64,000 nucleotides of DNA from NCBI GenBank assembly GCA_033675265.1, contig JAUJYZ010001422.1, positions 186,001-250,000 on the forward strand. Reading direction: 5' to 3'. The notes beneath the pieces were generated by a model. The model was not told the origin of the DNA, searched no databases, and saw nothing but the letters and a program-made list of their open reading frames with translations. Positions 45,501 through 55,900 of this stretch are shown here, one piece after another (the stretch's first letter is position 1; the number at the start of each line of letters is the position of its first letter). Made by a program: the position numbers and the translations under genes. Origin of the DNA: Actinostola sp. cb2023 (Eukaryota; Cnidaria; Anthozoa; Actiniaria; Actinostolidae).

Positions 45501-47621
45501 TACTACTACCTCAAGTACTACTCAAGCACTAAGCTATTAAGTGTCACCCTGGCAGTGCCCACCCTCAGTGTCTGTACTTACGTTACTACCTCAAGTACTA
45601 CTCAAGCACTAAGCTATTAAGTGTCACCCTGGCAGTGCCCACCCTCAGTGTCTGTACTTACGTTACTACCTCAAGTACTACTCAAGCACTAAGCTATTAG
45701 TGTACTCAAGCACTTACGCTACTACCTAAGTGTCAGCACTAAGCCTGGTCACCCTGGCAGTGCCCACCCTCAGTGTCTGTACTTACGTTACTACCTCAAG
45801 TACTACTCAAGCACTAAGCTATTAAAGTGTGTCACTTACGTTACCTGTACTACTCAAGCACTAAGCACCTATTAAGTGTCACCCTCAGTGCCCACCCTCA
45901 GTGTACTACTTACGTTACTATCTCAAGTACTACTCAAGCACTAAGCTATTAAGTGTCACCCTGGCAGTGCCCACCCTCAGTGTCTGTACTTACGTTACTA
46001 CCTCAAGTACTCAAGCACTCAAGCACTAAGCTATTAAGTGTCACCCTGGCAGTGCCCACCCTCAGTGTCTCTGTACTTACGTTACTACCTCAAGTACTAC
46101 TCAAGCACTAAGCTATTAAGTGTCACCCTGGTAGTGCCCACCCTCAGTGTCTGTACTTACGTTACTACCTCAAGTACTACTCAAGCACTAAGCTATTAAG
46201 TGTCACCCTGGTAGTGCCCACCCTCAGTGTCTGTACTTACGTTACTATCTCAAGCACTCCAGCACTAAGCTATTAAGTGTCACCCTGGCAGTGCCCACCC
46301 TCAGTGTCTGTACTTACGTTACTACCTCAAGTACTACTCAAGCACTAAGCTATTAAGTGTCACCCTGGCAGTGACCACCCTCAGTGTCTGTACTTACGTT
46401 ACTATCTCAAGCACTCCAGCACTAAGCTATTACTTGTTCTGTACTTGTTTACCTCAAGTTATTTAGCTTTAAGTGTCACCCTGGTAGTGACCATTTATTT
46501 ATTTATTTACGTTACTATTCAACTTAGCACTAAGTGTCACGGTCACCATGCAGTGACCACCCTCAGTGTCTGTCCCTTTCCTCTTCTTCCCTACCCCCCT
46601 CCCCTAGTCTGACTTTCCTCCCCTCCCCCTTCAAACATACGTACCTTTTAAGGTATGTGTGGCGTATGTTTGAAGGGGGAGGGGAGGAAACTAGGGGAGG
46701 GGGGTAGGGAAGAAGAGGAAAGGGACAGACACTGAGGGTGGTCACTGCATGGTGACCGTGACACTTTTAAGTAAAAATCCAGCAATTTATTTATTTAATA
46801 AATAAATAAATATAAAAATACAAATAAATAAACAAAATAGTGCTGGAGTGCTTGAAATTTTCAAGTGAAAACAACAGCGTTGAAATGATGACATTTTCAC
46901 AGATTCATTTAACGTATGAGTGTGTGCCATCTGCTCAAAACGATTTATAGATTCTGGATAAGTGTCTCCAATGGAAATTAATCAAAAGGTCATCGCGTAC
47001 GTAGAAATGAATTAAAAAATCGATAAAATGCGAGAGTTGTTTCAGCACATATTTGAGTTGTTTTTCATCGTCTATCTTCGTCATTAACCTTTGGATTTTA
47101 GACTCAATACTTGAATCAGCGTACAGGATTTGGCGCAATTTACGACTTGAGATACGTACAAACCTCTGGCAGTGACATTTATAGGTTTTGTGGGACAAAA
47201 TAACATTATTTTTCTGACGTTGACTGCTAGTGACGTATAGTATGTATATGTCCAAAAACATTTTTTTTTTAGTTTTACAATCCTTAATTCCAACTAACTT
47301 CCAGTCTGGGAAGGAAATGCTTGCTTTGCAATTAAGGAGATGGTATGTTTATTGTTTTATAGGTCCAGAATGGATATTATAAAGCAAATATGAATTGAAT
47401 GATATTGCGTCTTTCCGCTAAAAACAGAAAATTAGCTGTGACATTTTTAAGCAACACTTACTGGCGTTCTGTGAGGTTTCAGTCGCGTTCTTCGAGGTTT
47501 GCGGCGGCGTGTTTCTCGAGTCCCATTCAGGAATACAGACGAATGGACGTCTTTTCACGTCATAGCCTTGCACCAGTGTCATCAGTGTCAACAATACCGA
47601 CGTTAAAGCCAACCCTTTCAT
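39349..47621 (-). CDS. Cysteine-rich gene 1: secreted protein with six furin-like modules
   Basis: Seven exons joined by phase-1 introns: 47462-47621, 43086-43235, 42595-42789, 41794-41964, 41048-41170, 40167-40337, 39349-39537, probably continuing to 37059-37190 and 36107-36261. Exon 1 encodes a signal peptide (MKGLALTSVLLTLMTLVQG) and a linker. Each following exon encodes one module of 41-65 residues with the plan C-x-x-C...C-x-x-C-x-x-G...C-x3-CP-x-G-Y...C, the furin-like/growth-factor-receptor cysteine-rich pattern found in R-spondins, EGFR and insulin receptor. No transmembrane segment is visible, so it is likely extracellular. All module exons are class 1-1, which allows tandem duplication without frameshift. 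The modules match, in order, those of gene 2 at 52.8-60.1 kb. Biological role unknown; R-spondin-like signalling is only an analogy. Confidence 0.82.
39665..39947. mobile_element. 283-bp MITE with about 80-bp TIRs
   Basis: aattcgccttttccatatag, agcgggaaactgggttcgag and gcaaagcatgtatggattgt on the left all reappear inverted on the right. The central 110 bp is unique. It sits in the intron between modules 5 and 6 of gene 1. Confidence 0.88.
40167..40337 (-). CDS. Gene 1 module 5 exon
   Basis: Acceptor atttttacccag|, donor atcaag|gtaggt. Encodes CPWGCESCKRPFSCDKCSRG, then RCVFTCPRGYTKEFVNGTGH and VCHQ. Partner of gene 2 exon 54143-54322; here the CDKC cysteine is kept. Confidence 0.9.
40670..40781. 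mobile_element. Foldback MITE with gggcccggttgttcgaaagg ends
   Basis: A near-perfect 112-bp palindrome: gggcccggttgttcgaaagg then cgattagcgctaatcc at the left and its inverse at the right, with only about 15 bp between arms. This end sequence is familiar from short elements in many marine invertebrate genomes. It lies in the intron between modules 4 and 5. Confidence 0.85.
41048..41170 (-). CDS. Gene 1 module 4 exon
   Basis: 123 bp, acceptor ggtattttccag|, donor tatga|gtaagt. Encodes GCLDRFCIMCKRGWYKMIYK, then GKKCHRKCPVGHYVSADHCM. A short module lacking the CxxC start seen in others. Clear partner of gene 2 exon 56832-56957 (C..RFC..CK.GWYK..YKG.KCH..CP.G.YV). Confidence 0.9.
41278..41400 (-). 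mobile_element. LINE/SINE 3' tail with (ATTC)n
   Basis: Read on -, gtgtctaaataaagttcatt is followed by repeated cattcatt. This is the usual ending of CR1/L2-like retroposons: a polyadenylation-like aataaag and a microsatellite tail. The body further left (to about 41520) has no coding frame. Confidence 0.55.
41794..41964 (-). CDS. Gene 1 module 3 exon
   Basis: 171 bp, acceptor ttctttccag|, donor cagaag|gtaacg. Encodes CPLMPGCIDCPRMDMCHRCQ, then RCVKQCPKHYHNVTENNASV and CFPE. Same length as its gene 2 partner (57474-57644), which also begins ECPLMPGC. Confidence 0.92.
42019..42378. mobile_element. 360-bp TIR element between modules 2 and 3
   Basis: ataggggacttgcactaaga and ggtgacgtgacc at the left are inverted at the right as ggtcacgtgacctcttagtg and taagtcccctat. 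Inner blocks (ctcgaaattagtaaa and complement) also pair. No coding frame. Confidence 0.8.
42595..42789 (-). CDS. Gene 1 module 2 exon
   Basis: 195 bp, acceptor gttgattgcag|, donor gactga|gtatgc. Encodes CSQIRNCLRCPGFQFRSCVK, CKQGYYRYKRPLHLMTKCVK and SCPYGYQVTKGNSYYGLTCK. Partner of gene 2 exon 57999-58190 (CRKCPG...SC.EC..GWYRYK...L...CVK.CP.G). Confidence 0.92.
43086..43235 (-). CDS. Gene 1 module 1 exon
   Basis: 150 bp, acceptor tgttcctctatag|, donor ggaaag|gtgaag. Encodes CPVKYCEVCNRNGVCKQCYP, RYLLKGQPARCVPNCCPGHH and LVQGKCRRK. Partner of gene 2 exon 59897-60061. A 31-bp array begins only about 20 bp upstream of its acceptor. Confidence 0.88.
43255..43605. repeat. 31-bp minisatellite in intron 1 of gene 1
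   Basis: About 11 copies of actaagtacactcctctagg with ggggaggtcat. Copies vary by one G (five or six) and occasional substitutions. Within each copy cctc/gagg can pair. It abuts the module 1 acceptor. Confidence 0.92.
43700..46445. repeat. 80-bp satellite, about 34 copies, in intron 1 of gene 1
   Basis: Head-to-tail units containing cagtgtctgtacttacgtta, ctcaagtactactcaagcac, taagctattaagtgtcaccc and tggcagtgcccac. Two diagnostic variants (actac/actat before ctcaa, ggcag/ggtag) alternate in blocks. From about 45690 units become shuffled and truncated. On the gene strand every unit reads aac|gtaagtac, a consensus splice donor. Confidence 0.96.
46530..46768. repeat. Large palindrome at the end of the 80-bp satellite
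   Basis: The arms, about 105 bp each, are almost perfect inverses: gtcaccatgcagtgaccacc, ctcagtgtctgtccctttcc and ccctacccccctcccctagt on the left, their complements on the right. The outer part of each arm is satellite sequence. The centre is cttttaagg. Confidence 0.93.
46769..47461. other. 5' part of gene 1 intron 1
   Basis: AT-rich, no exon recognised. Contains aataaata repeats near 46795-46840. Confidence 0.5.
47462..47621 (-). CDS. Gene 1 exon 1: signal peptide and linker
   Basis: Encodes MKGLALTSVLLTLMTLVQG, a clear signal peptide, then YDVKRRPFVCIPEWDSRN and a Thr/Ser/Asn-rich linker, ending aacgcca|gtaagt in phase 1 as the module exons require. An in-frame ATG eight codons earlier (47645) is possible; the later one is chosen because the hydrophobic core follows it directly. 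Confidence 0.8.
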
Positions 47622-47676
47622 TGTGACAACCACGGCACGATACACGCAATAAATCTAAACAGGATAAAAATATATA

Positions 47677-47959
47677 TAGCTAATTGCATAATCGTTGTCG
47701 AGTTGAAAATCACGAAAGCTGTGACCAAAAGGAATTCTGGGAAATTGAAACTCTCAAATAACACCGTCAAATTAATGATCGACCTTTTTATCCAGACTTG
47801 TAGAATCTTAGTTAAATAGCTCATATTCCTTCAAAACTACGAGAACATTGAATATATCTGTATGTAATGCAGGTCATGAACTGATTTCCCATCCATCCTT
47901 GCGGTCTCAGCTTCTATGATTTATGATTTTCAACCCGACAACGATTATGCAATTAGCTA
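47677..47959. mobile_element. 283-bp MITE, copy 2
   Basis: Near-identical to the element at 23672-23958, including tagctaattgcataatcgtt ends and the ccaaaaggaattctgggaaa interior, with a few substitutions and a small indel. It lies just upstream of gene 1 exon 1, so it could be part of its promoter or 5' UTR region. Confidence 0.88.
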
Positions 47960-47963
47960 TATA

Positions 47964-48221
47964 CAGCTATTTCAAAAAAGGTTGGTGAAGGTTTTGTTGC
48001 ATCTTGCATACCAAGCCCGAAATGTATTGTGGATCATATATAAATAATGTCAGCATGCACATACGGAAGAAAATATGCTGGCGATCCATATTGCGAAGAC
48101 AAAGTTTGGGAAAATTCCCAGAGTTCATATTTTTTTACTCCATTCACATCGCCCATGGTGCATTTCCGGCTTGGTATGCAAGATGCAACAAAACCGTCAC
48201 CAACCTTTTTTGAAATAGCTG
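47964..48221. mobile_element. Tc1/mariner-like MITE next to copy 2
   Basis: cagctatttcaaaaaaggtt at the left and its inverse aaccttttttgaaatagctg at the right, TA on both sides, arms extending through gttttgttgcatcttgcata. Only four bases separate it from the preceding MITE. Confidence 0.82.
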
Positions 48222-49967
48222 TATATATATAAAAAACAGGATCAATGCATCAGAATATAAAATGATCCAAATAACCAATGTATATACGAAGAAACATTTG
48301 CTTAAAAGAAATAGCATTAGCGGATTACTGTTAATCAAAACGTCATTTGAACTGGAACTTTACGTTATCTGTATTAGGAAGACGGAAAGCTAAAATAGTT
48401 GGTAAAAGCTTATTGGTTTATTACCACTATGAACGGCTTTGTCTGCCAAAGACATCAAAATTGTTTTTAATTTATAGCTTAGCAATTCTAATAGTACTTA
48501 TTCTAACAAGGAATTGTTCAGTTTTACTAGCTATGCATGCACGTATCACCTAATAAAATAATGGTAATAGAACCGAGTGGAGTGCAATTTGGTCTGAAAT
48601 CATACGAGTGATTACAAAATTAATTGCACGACCACTTAGCGGGAGTGGAATTTGTTAAAATGGATCTAATTAATAAAGATAATGTTCAGGTGCTGCAGTA
48701 CTTTTCGTTGCAAAGCATCCGTTACAACTCATGAATATTATTCTTGGACAGAATTGCACATCCTTTTACCATCTGCTCTCACTAGCATCATCACCGTTAC
48801 TGACTAAAACCCTGCAAATCTGTTGATAAAGTGATAAGAGTCAAGCAATACACTAGCAACAGTTTACCAGCAAATATGGACGAATCTCTGGCAAATCCAG
48901 GAGTCCGAAACCACAGTAGATCAGTTTTGATACAGTTCTGTCTGAATCCTTATGGAATGACAGTCAGATAGATGATAGATTCCTCGACCCCTAGATGTAC
49001 TGAGAAATAGATGACTTACGTCATTCTAATACGTAGGCTCGTTTTGTTGGCCAAGTCGTCCACGTGACACGTGGTACTATCACCACCTTTACCGCCTTTT
49101 CTGACCTTTTACCAACGGGAAAACATTTTTTTGATTTTGCTGATTGAAATCCTACAGATTGTGCCAGTTCTAGTTTGTAGTCTAAAATTATCTCTTTGAT
49201 TGAGCTCTCTCCTAGCGAAGGGCAGCGCCGCTTTTTGACGCTCGCGCCAAGGGGTCTCACGCAAACAAGCTTCTCCTTTGCGTGGCAAGCTTTAAAGGAG
49301 CGACTGCCTTTCGCATGCATGCTAAACTCTCTTCAAAAACTCAGTCCAAATCGCAGCACAAGCCGAGTGAACTCAAAAGGGCTGCATGGGTTCATATTAT
49401 GTTGTACATATGCTCCCTTGCGTTGTGACTATCGATACTGTTTACTACATCTACAATTTATATTTGATGGATTTAGGCTGTTTGACCTTTTGCGTGGGAG
49501 TAACAATTACAGGAAATCAATTGAACCACCTATTATGGAATTTCCAGCGAAAACGATTTAGAAACATATGTCTTCAAACGTCCTCTTTCTTGATCGGTAT
49601 TAATCGTTGTGTCAGTCGTCACGGTAATCATTACCTATTGTAAGCGTAATTCACTTATTTATATATTATATCATCAGTATGATTTTGTCGTGCGTTTTTC
49701 ACATGCGCTTCTGGCTCGGATGTAAGGGCGACCTTTTATATCAGTATATCACACGGTACGATAGACTGATCAGTGATTGATTGATTAATTGAGCGACCTC
49801 CTCCCATAAGCGACTATCTTCTTTGCCAAAGGAACTGCGCCAGATGATACAATACTTACAGATATTCAAATGAGACTCGAATACAACTGCATTTGGAATA
49901 TTTTCTCTTGTATTGATGTTCATTTTAGAAATATATATATTTATATTTATGTAATGCACATTCGATC

Positions 49968-50023
<56 letters not shown>

Positions 50024-50680
50024 GCGCCACTATCCATAACAATGATCAGAGCGCTTAGAATGCTAATTAAAACCTAAAAATATCTATACATAACTAAAAA
50101 ATAATAATAATAACATATATTAGCAATGATATAACGCGCGCTCTGATTGGCTAGAGTTCTATGAACTATTTCCCCATGCGATACACGCTCTCTAAGATGC
50201 CATATTATAAATCAACTAGACGCTCTAGTAGCGTTAAGTCGGGCTTCTTAGAGCAAGCAGTAGTCGCTGCGATCGGTAATCTCGACTGAGGCCTGATTGG
50301 CTCTCGACCATTATATCCATTATCAATGAAATATTGTCAGTGGCAATAAAGCTCGAGCAAGAGCCCGCGCGCCCAGACTAATGCATCAAGCAAGGTAATT
50401 CATTAACGCACTATGCATGCATGGTTTAGAATGATCATAAAGTATTGTATATGTACAATAATCAAATCTCCCAGCACAAGAATAGCTTTTTCTAGCTAGA
50501 ATATCACAATCATCAAGAGTATTTACCATGTCAGTTCTACTGAATACATGAAATTCCATACACAGGACGTGAGGAGATAAACGATCGCTTCTACAAAAAT
50601 AATACTGATTGTATAAACATAATCTAACTGTATTTTACTAGCATTTAACACAATAAAACAACACAAAAGAATGACGAGAT
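48222..50680. other. Non-coding stretch between gene 2 and gene 1
   Basis: About 2.4 kb. Holds a partial relative (about 48575-48655) of the foldback at 281-386, an (aat)n run with a SINE-type tail at 49973-50065, and no supported exon. Frames around 49021-49643 on both strands are not recognised. Confidence 0.45.
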
Positions 50681-50985
50681 TTAATGTGAGAACTGTATTA
50701 GAGCCACATGTGCTGAATAAGTAGTTTTCCAGTTGCTTCGTTGACGATCATCTTTCGCTTCATCCAACATGACGACATTCAAGTTCAGGTCATCAAGATC
50801 AGTCTTGCTCTTGCTTTTCTTGTAATCAGAGTAGTTCTTTTCAGCTTCAGAGTTCGTAATCAAGTCAATAGTCATTGTTTTGTCATTTTGTTCGTAGTTT
50901 GTGTTGACAGAGGACGATCGATGTCTCGTCTTTAAGCTTAGCATTCTCGTACCCAGAGCTCCTCGCGGTCGGCACAAGGCGCATG
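50681..50985 (-). CDS. Candidate terminal exon encoding a charged tail
   Basis: Follows gggttctacag| and stays open to taa at 50681. Reads RMLSLKTRHRSSSVNTNYEQ, then NSEAEKNYSDYKKSKSKTDL and DDLNLNVVMLDEAKDDRQRS. The composition is that of a soluble polar tail. It could be the last exon of cysteine-rich gene 2 (acceptors gcgag| or gaggag| would match its phase) or belong to another gene. No family recognised. Confidence 0.35.
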
Positions 50986-51333
50986 CGCTGTAGAACCCAA
51001 TATGCTTTTTGAGGTCAAAGAATACGAAGAAGAAGAACGCTCTGCATTTTTAGAGTCGGGTCTTCCACAGGAAGCCCGACTAATTAGTCAACTACTAGTC
51101 GGCTATGCCTCGTGCCACTCTTACACTTGTTAAGCGCAATGGGCGCATGGACGCTCGTTGACTAATTGATAATTATGTTATATGTTACTACACAATTACA
51201 ATGAAAGATCAGAATACACATAAAATAAGTGGTATCTTTATTAGTTATTGATTCATACAGTGGTGTATATAATCACTTAACAATATAAGACCATTATTAT
51301 TGATTATCTCTTCAAACCATATATGTATACATA

Positions 51334-51622
51334 CAGTCATTTGCAAAAATTCTGGCCGCTACGATATAACAATATATCAATATATCGGGTGCATTATGGG
51401 TAATTAAATAATACTATTTTGAGTTTCCTAACTTATTAAATGAAGCAAAATTTACAAACAACAAACGTATGACTAAAATAAACATTATACTAAATATTTA
51501 TACCAACTTTACTGGCGTTAACCCGCTTTAAGGGGATTTTGCTATTATTTAATTACCCATAATGCACCCGATATATTGATATATTGATATTTCGTAGCGG
51601 CCAGAATTTTTGCAAATGACTG
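51334..51622. mobile_element. 289-bp Tc1/mariner-like MITE
   Basis: cagtcatttgcaaaaattct and ggccgctacgatat at the left, inverted at the right, flanked by TA. TIRs continue through tatcgggtgcattatgggta to near 80 bp. A cagt start with TA duplication is typical of Tc1/mariner. Confidence 0.88.
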
Positions 51623-51703
51623 TACGTATATATAATATACTGTTTGCTCGTCGTTGGCCCACCTTATCCTATATTCAAGTTTTTTAAATATATATTCTGT
51701 ATA

Positions 51704-51882
51704 CACCTGTTTTCAAAAACGTCCATTTACAAAATACAAAATAGTAAAAAGGAATTAATTAGAGAAACAATGAGCCACAGTTCGATCAGCTTGAGTGCAT
51801 TTCTTTTGTTTCTCTAATTAATTAATTTCTACTATTTACTATTTTGTATTTTGTAAATGGACAACGTTTTTGAAAACAGGTG
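51704..51882. mobile_element. 179-bp MITE with TA flanks
   Basis: cacctgttttcaaaaacgtc then catttacaaaatacaaaata at the left, inverted at the right; TA on each side. Centre about 50 bp. Confidence 0.85.
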
Positions 51883-51965
51883 TATATATATAATATACAG
51901 TAAATGATCCATTTTCTATGATTCATTATAATATTTATATGAAGTTATTGTTGTTACTGTTTATA

Positions 51966-52137
51966 TAGACCGAATGCAATAATGGCGTCCAATTTCAATT
52001 GCCATTGTTCTGGACTGACTAGCCTCGTGTTCATGTGGAAACACAGAAGCATGTTCACCTGTATGAGAGGCTAGTCAGTCCAGAACAATGGTAATTGAAA
52101 TTGGACGCCATTATTGCATTCGGTCTATTTCTCACAT
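51966..52137. mobile_element. 172-bp foldback element
   Basis: atagaccgaatgcaataatg, gcgtccaatttcaatt and gttctggactgactagcctc at the left are repeated inverted at the right with one or two mismatches. Arms about 70 bp, centre about 35 bp. Confidence 0.88.
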
Positions 52138-52766
52138 TTATTGGATTTACACCGATGTTATCAATTATATATCTACCTAACTTTTGTTGTATTTTTTTTG
52201 TCAGTTTTGTAAATATGTGTGTGAATAAACAAGGGACCAATAAAATATTATTGTATCAGTTGTATTTACACTCATCTATTCTTTTTTTTTATTTTTATCA
52301 TGTATTATGTCATATGTAGTTTATTGAAAAAAATTTAATATCACTGTCTGGATAGCGCAAAATATTGGAATCACTCTAACAACAAGGCATCTATGTAAGT
52401 CTGTAATCATTAGTTCTTGTGACTACAGTTTTTCATTGTATTATTATTTTTAATTATTTGTCCCTAATTTTACAATCACGCTGCCTATTTTTAAAACCCC
52501 TAAGTCTATGGATCTGGAAATGGGATCAATTGCCACGATTGTTCACTATTGGTCCTTGGTTTGTTGGATCTGGTGTGAATGTGATAGGCTTCAACGTGGT
52601 CCACGTGGTTGGGCGTGGCACATCTGATAAAAATAAATCACTCTTTCATCAATATCAAAAATGGCGCCAAATATTTTTCGATATATGAAAAGCAGTTGTT
52701 TGACGTCATTATGTCGTGGATTTCGATAACATACCGATGAGACACAAGCAGTTATTATTGCCGTAC
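52138..52766. other. Non-coding, downstream of gene 2 module 6
   Basis: No further module exon found here. Possible intron or 3' region of gene 2. Confidence 0.4.
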
Positions 52767-52949
52767 CTTTTCTACAAATTGTTCCAACTTGGACTTTCTC
52801 GATATGATATCCAGCAGGGCAGCGACTTACACATCTGTCGTTGAAGAACCTATGCAGCATGTGGTGTCCAGGCTTACAGGAATCACAGTGATGGTAAAGA
52901 CCATGGTGTCCTACCCTGGGACATGTTCGACAGTTTGCGACCAGACACA
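52767..52949 (-). CDS. Gene 2 module 6 exon
   Basis: Acceptor atttatctatag|, donor gaaaag|gtacgg. Encodes CLVANCRTCPRVGHHGLYHH, CDSCKPGHHMLHRFFNDRCV and SRCPAGYHIEKVQVGTICRK. Partner of gene 1 exon 39349-39537. Confidence 0.9.
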
Positions 52950-55900
52950 CTATAGATAAATATATTTTGTAGATGTTAGGGAACTTACTTTGAAACAATG
53001 AGGGTTTATCATGTAATTTCAAAACTCATAGGACAAAAATTGATTATCATAGCTGGAAAGAGCTCGTTGAAATTAGTAAAAATGTGAAGTTTGGAAAAGA
53101 TCGCTTCACAAATTGCAAAGATATGAATTTTCAATAATCGAAATTTTATATGAAAACCTTTGGAAATTACGCTTGGAGGCAACTCTTGCCTCCAACAAAT
53201 GTTTTCATATAAAATTTCAATTTTTGAAAATTCATATCCTCGCAATTTGTGAAGCGATCTTTTCCAAACTTCACATTTTTACTAATTTCAACGAGCGAGC
53301 TCTTTCCAGCTATGATAATCATTTTTTGTCCTATGAGTTTTGAAGTAATGTTTCAAAGCCGAGAATGAGGACTAGACGGGGTTTCCAGTCCGAGGCGAAG
53401 CCGAAATATGATGCACCGGATTGGCTGGTTGTCTCATGAATAATTAATGAGTATGAGAAATTACATGATAAACCCTCATTCGATATATCCATGGAGTTCC
53501 CGTATGGGATATGGGATATCACTGATCCGATCAGTAAAACAACTGTACCGTGACAGTTGCATTACAACCCTATCGTGACAACGACAGCACCATGACAGAG
53601 ACCGTGCGTGACTGTACCGTGACTGAACCGTGACAATGACTACCGTAAATCCTCTAATAACCGCCCGGGCGTTTATGTGGGCGCTTATTAGAGGGGGCGC
53701 TTATTTCAAATATTGAAATGACGAGTCTGACTTGGAAGAAAAGAAACTAGTTTGTCACTTTCAAAAGTGTGTAGTTTTATAGGTTAAACATTGTGTGTAA
53801 AATAATACAAAGCAAACACTGTTGGTCTGCTAGAATTGTCGTGTAATCTTTTTACTGTATTATCGTAATCCTATAATCCCCCTATTGGCGTGAACGAAAA
53901 AGCGACGGGTGGGGAGGGGGACGCTTATTTCAAATTTCGGCAAAAGGGGTGGGCGCTTATTAGAGGGTGAGGATTTACGGTATACCAATAACATCCTTTT
54001 TTATATAAACATACAATGTCTAGCTCAATATTTTGCATCATAAAATCAAATATTCCGTATCTGACTGGTCACGCCATGAACGTGACATACTGAGATGTTT
54101 TAACTTGTTGTCACGCGTGACATATTACGTGACAGTGCGTACCTTGGCGACACACATAACCAGTTCCTTTTACTAATTCCTTGCGATAACCATGAGGACA
54201 TCGGGCGATACACTTGGTAGAAATTGTAGCTCCCAGAATAGTACGAGAAAACATTGACAAGCCTTTTGAATATGAATCACAGCGAAGCATTGAACTGCAC
54301 TTCTTACACCTTCTGGGACACTCTAGATAGAATGAAATATAAATTATAACATATCAGATCATTATTTTCTATAACGCTTTTAAACAATCTCCAGTCGAAA
54401 TGGTGGACACTAAAATTATCTTAGAATAACTAGAATATGTTAAGCTTTGTTCTAACTAGCGACGCAAGCATACGTGCGAGCCAAAGATGCGCTATATCCC
54501 TATGGAAACCTGCCCAATGTAACCATAAGCACAATATTAAGCACAAGTATAATCACAAAGATTTAAAAATATTCCATTGCTTGCGTCGGGTCCGTTTTCA
54601 CATGATTTCTAGGACAAAGACGTTGTCTGTATGCTATGAGTTGTACTTATCTCTGTTGCTTGCATCGGGTCCGTTTTCACATGATCTGACACAAGTTCTG
54701 ATGCTCGATCTTCGTGCTTGCGTCGGGTCCGTTTTCACATGATGACACAAGTTCTGATGCTCGATCTTCGTGCTTGCGTCGGGTCCGTTTTGACAGGTAC
54801 GGGGGCACAGACTTGACTTAACACAAGTTCTGATGTTCGATCTTCGTGCTTGCGTCGGGTCCGTTTTCACATGACACAAGTTCTGATGATCTCTCAATCT
54901 TCGTGCTTGCGTCGGTTATATAGGTCCGTTTTTTTCACATGACACAAGTTCTGATGTTCGATAATCTTCGTGCTTGCGTCGGGTCCGTTTTCACATGACA
55001 CAAGTTCTGATGCTCAATCTTCCGGGGCAGCAGGCTAGCAGTGCTTGCGTCGGGTCCGTTTTCTCAACATGATCTGACACAAGTTCTGATGCTCGATCTT
55101 CGTGCTTGCGTCGGGTCCGTTTTCACACGACACAAGTTCTGATGCTCAATCTTCGTGCTTGCGTCGGGTCCGTTTTCACATGACACAAGTTCTGATGTTC
55201 GATCTTCGTGCTTGCGTCGGGTCCGTTTTCACATGACACAAGTTCTGATGCTCAATCTTCGTGCTTGCGTCGGGTCCGTTTTCACATGATCTGACACAAG
55301 TTCTGATGCTCGATCTTCGTGCTTGCGTCGGGTCCGTTTTCACATGACACAAGTTCTGATGTTCTGATCTTCGTGCTTGCGTCGGGTCCGTTTTCACATG
55401 ACACAAGTTCTGATGCTCGATCTTCGTGCTTGCGTCGGGTCCGTTTTCACATGACACAAGTTCTGATGCTCGATCTTCGTGCTTGCGTCGGGTCCGTTTT
55501 CACATGACACAAGTTCTGATGCTCGATCTTCGTGCTTGCGTCGGGTCCGTTTTCACATGACACAAGTTCTGATGCTCGATCTTCGTGCTTGCGTCGGGTC
55601 CGTTTTCACATGACACAAGTTCTGATGCTCGATCTTCGTGCTTGCGTCGGGTCCGTTTTCACATGACACAAGTTCTGATGCTCGATCTTCGTGCTTGCGT
55701 CGGGTCCGTTTTCACATGACACAAGTTCTGATGCTCGATCTTCGTGCTTGCGTCGGGTCCGTTTTCACATGACACAAGTTCTGATGCTCGATCTTCGTGC
55801 TTGCGTCGGGTCCGTTTTCACATGACACAAGTTCTGATGCTCGATCTTCGTGCTTGCGTCGGGTCCGTTTTCACATGACACAAGTTCTGATGCTCGATCT

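Noticed and set aside
43700..46445. CRISPR-like appearance of regular repeats
   Set aside because: Units are contiguous with no unique spacers, and the genome is eukaryotic.
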